From positions 935,300 to 999,299 of the forward strand of contig NZ_RXZH01000001.1 in the NCBI RefSeq assembly GCF_003970385.1: 64,000 bases of DNA. Reading direction: 5' to 3'. The notes beneath the pieces were generated by a model. It had not been told where the DNA came from and did not search any database. It saw nothing but the letters and a program-made list of their open reading frames with translations. Every line of letters starts with the position of its first letter. Position 1 is the first letter of the stretch. The DNA comes from Vibrio aquaticus (GTDB lineage: Bacteria; Pseudomonadota; Gammaproteobacteria; Enterobacterales; Vibrionaceae). Both the position numbers and the translations under genes were made by a program. Of the stretch, positions 63,262 to 64,000 are shown one piece after another.

Positions 63262-64000
63262 ATGAAGAAGGTTCCTTCAATTTGGCTCATGGTGACATTG
63301 ATGATGTTCCCGCAAATCATTGAGACGATTTATAGCCCTGTGCTGCCTAATATTGCTCAGGTGTTTGACGTGACAAATATCGTGGCCAGTCAAACCTTGT
63401 CTGTCTACTTTAGTGCATTTGCAGTCGGCGTGGTTTTCTGGGGGATTGCTGCAGATTACTTAGGTCGCAGACGTTCGATGCTACTCGGGCTAACGGTCTA
63501 TGGTTTAGCGGCAATTGGTGCCATGTTTGCGAGCAACTTTGAGCAGCTGATCAGCTTCAGGGCGTTAAGTGCCTTTGGTGCAGCGGTTGGTTCTGTGGTG
63601 ACGCAAACTATGTTACGTGATAGCTACGACGGCGTAGGTTTGGCTAAAGTGTTTGGGTATATGGGAGTGGGGATCTCAATAAGCCCTGTGATTGGCTTAA
63701 TGTCAGGTGGTGTACTGGCTGACATTGGTGGCTATCAAGGCGTATTTGCGGCATTGTCACTCCTTGCAGTTGTGCTTGTGTTGGCGTGTAGTGTCCGGTT
63801 ACCAGAAACCAAACCAGAGCAGATTAGCCGCCCAGACCTCGCAAGACTAATGAGAGCAATGTTATCGGACAAGCACATTTGGTTAGATGCAATCATGGTG
63901 GCTGCGTTTAACATAGTATTGTTTAGCTACTACCTTCAAGGTCCATTTGTGTTTGAGTCTATGGGGTTTAATAGTCAGCAATTTGGGTACAGCGGTGTTG
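63262..64000 (+). CDS. Bcr/CflA-type MFS transporter, 3' partial
   Basis: The frame from ATG at 63262 (MKKVPSIWLMVTLMMFPQ) is open to the window end; 246 residues are visible. Helices, motif A (WGIAADYLGRRRSMLLG) and motif-C-like GISISPVIGLMSGG fit the Bcr/CflA drug-efflux group. The Shine-Dalgarno (AGGTGAAAGAG) is adequate. It is divergent from the AraC-type regulator. The C-terminal half is outside the window. Confidence 0.85.
   Translation, partial: MKKVPSIWLMVTLMMFPQIIETIYSPVLPNIAQVFDVTNIVASQTLSVYFSAFAVGVVFWGIAADYLGRRRSMLLGLTVYGLAAIGAMFASNFEQLISFRALSAFGAAVGSVVTQTMLRDSYDGVGLAKVFGYMGVGISISPVIGLMSGGVLADIGGYQGVFAALSLLAVVLVLACSVRLPETKPEQISRPDLARLMRAMLSDKHIWLDAIMVAAFNIVLFSYYLQGPFVFESMGFNSQQFGYSGV

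Overview
The window looks like part of a Vibrio genome, and the mix of genes (VasX-like effector with TsiV2-like immunity genes, speA-speB, PopT, cryptochrome/photolyase, NorR-Hcp-Hcr) suggests the secondary chromosome. That placement is inferred from gene content. The strongest clue to the genus is a Qrr quorum-sensing small RNA, complete with its sigma-54 promoter and a LuxO-type site. No mobile element, CRISPR array, rRNA or tRNA was recognised.

Layout. Positions 1-5371 hold a type VI secretion effector (5' end outside the window) followed by three tandem immunity genes; each extra immunity gene is preceded by a 54-codon copy of the effector's C-terminus. Positions 5.5-9.7 kb are housekeeping and accessory singletons (VOC protein, prolyl aminopeptidase, CatB-like acetyltransferase, DUF2867, pirin). 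Positions 10-18.5 kb form a phosphorus-acquisition module: a PgtB/PgtA-like two-component system, a secreted glycerophosphodiester phosphodiesterase and a PhnDCEE-type ABC transporter. Both target units carry a sigma-54 promoter with the same operator-like motif exactly 75 bp upstream. Positions 18.5-28.4 kb carry a HAD phosphatase, gabD, speA-speB, a DUF2058 protein, a cold-shock protein, an ABC exporter and a CtlX-type hydrolase.

Positions 28.5-31.3 kb carry popT, the Qrr RNA and gltS. Positions 31.3-40 kb carry a PilZ protein, two GNAT proteins, a kinase-like protein, an MFS protein, a Gfo/Idh/MocA oxidoreductase with an SgrR-like regulator, and a LysR/EamA divergent pair. Positions 40-45.3 kb have a small redox locus (cytochrome c' and cytochrome b561, divergent around a 48-bp near-perfect palindrome), a MarR regulator, an AstE/AspA-type deacylase and a YjiH-family membrane protein.

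Positions 45.4-49.9 kb are the nitrosative-stress unit norR, hcp, hcr, with a sigma-54 promoter and GT-N7-AC boxes before hcp. Positions 50-53 kb hold a GlxA-type regulator divergent from a rhodanese, a His-tailed small protein and an MFS transporter. Positions 53-55.9 kb are two overlapping photolyase/cryptochrome genes, the first with its ribosome binding site buried in a 13-bp inverted repeat. The remainder holds a TauE/SafE exporter, an ABM protein, a YccF protein, a hisC-like aminotransferase with an amino-acid binding protein and a divergent LysR gene, another LysR gene, a winged-helix/nuclease-like protein, and an AraC regulator divergent from a truncated Bcr/CflA-type MFS gene at the right edge.

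The most notable signals are the effector-tail/immunity array, the phosphorus regulon with identical operator-to-promoter spacing, the Qrr RNA, and the large palindrome between the cytochrome genes.
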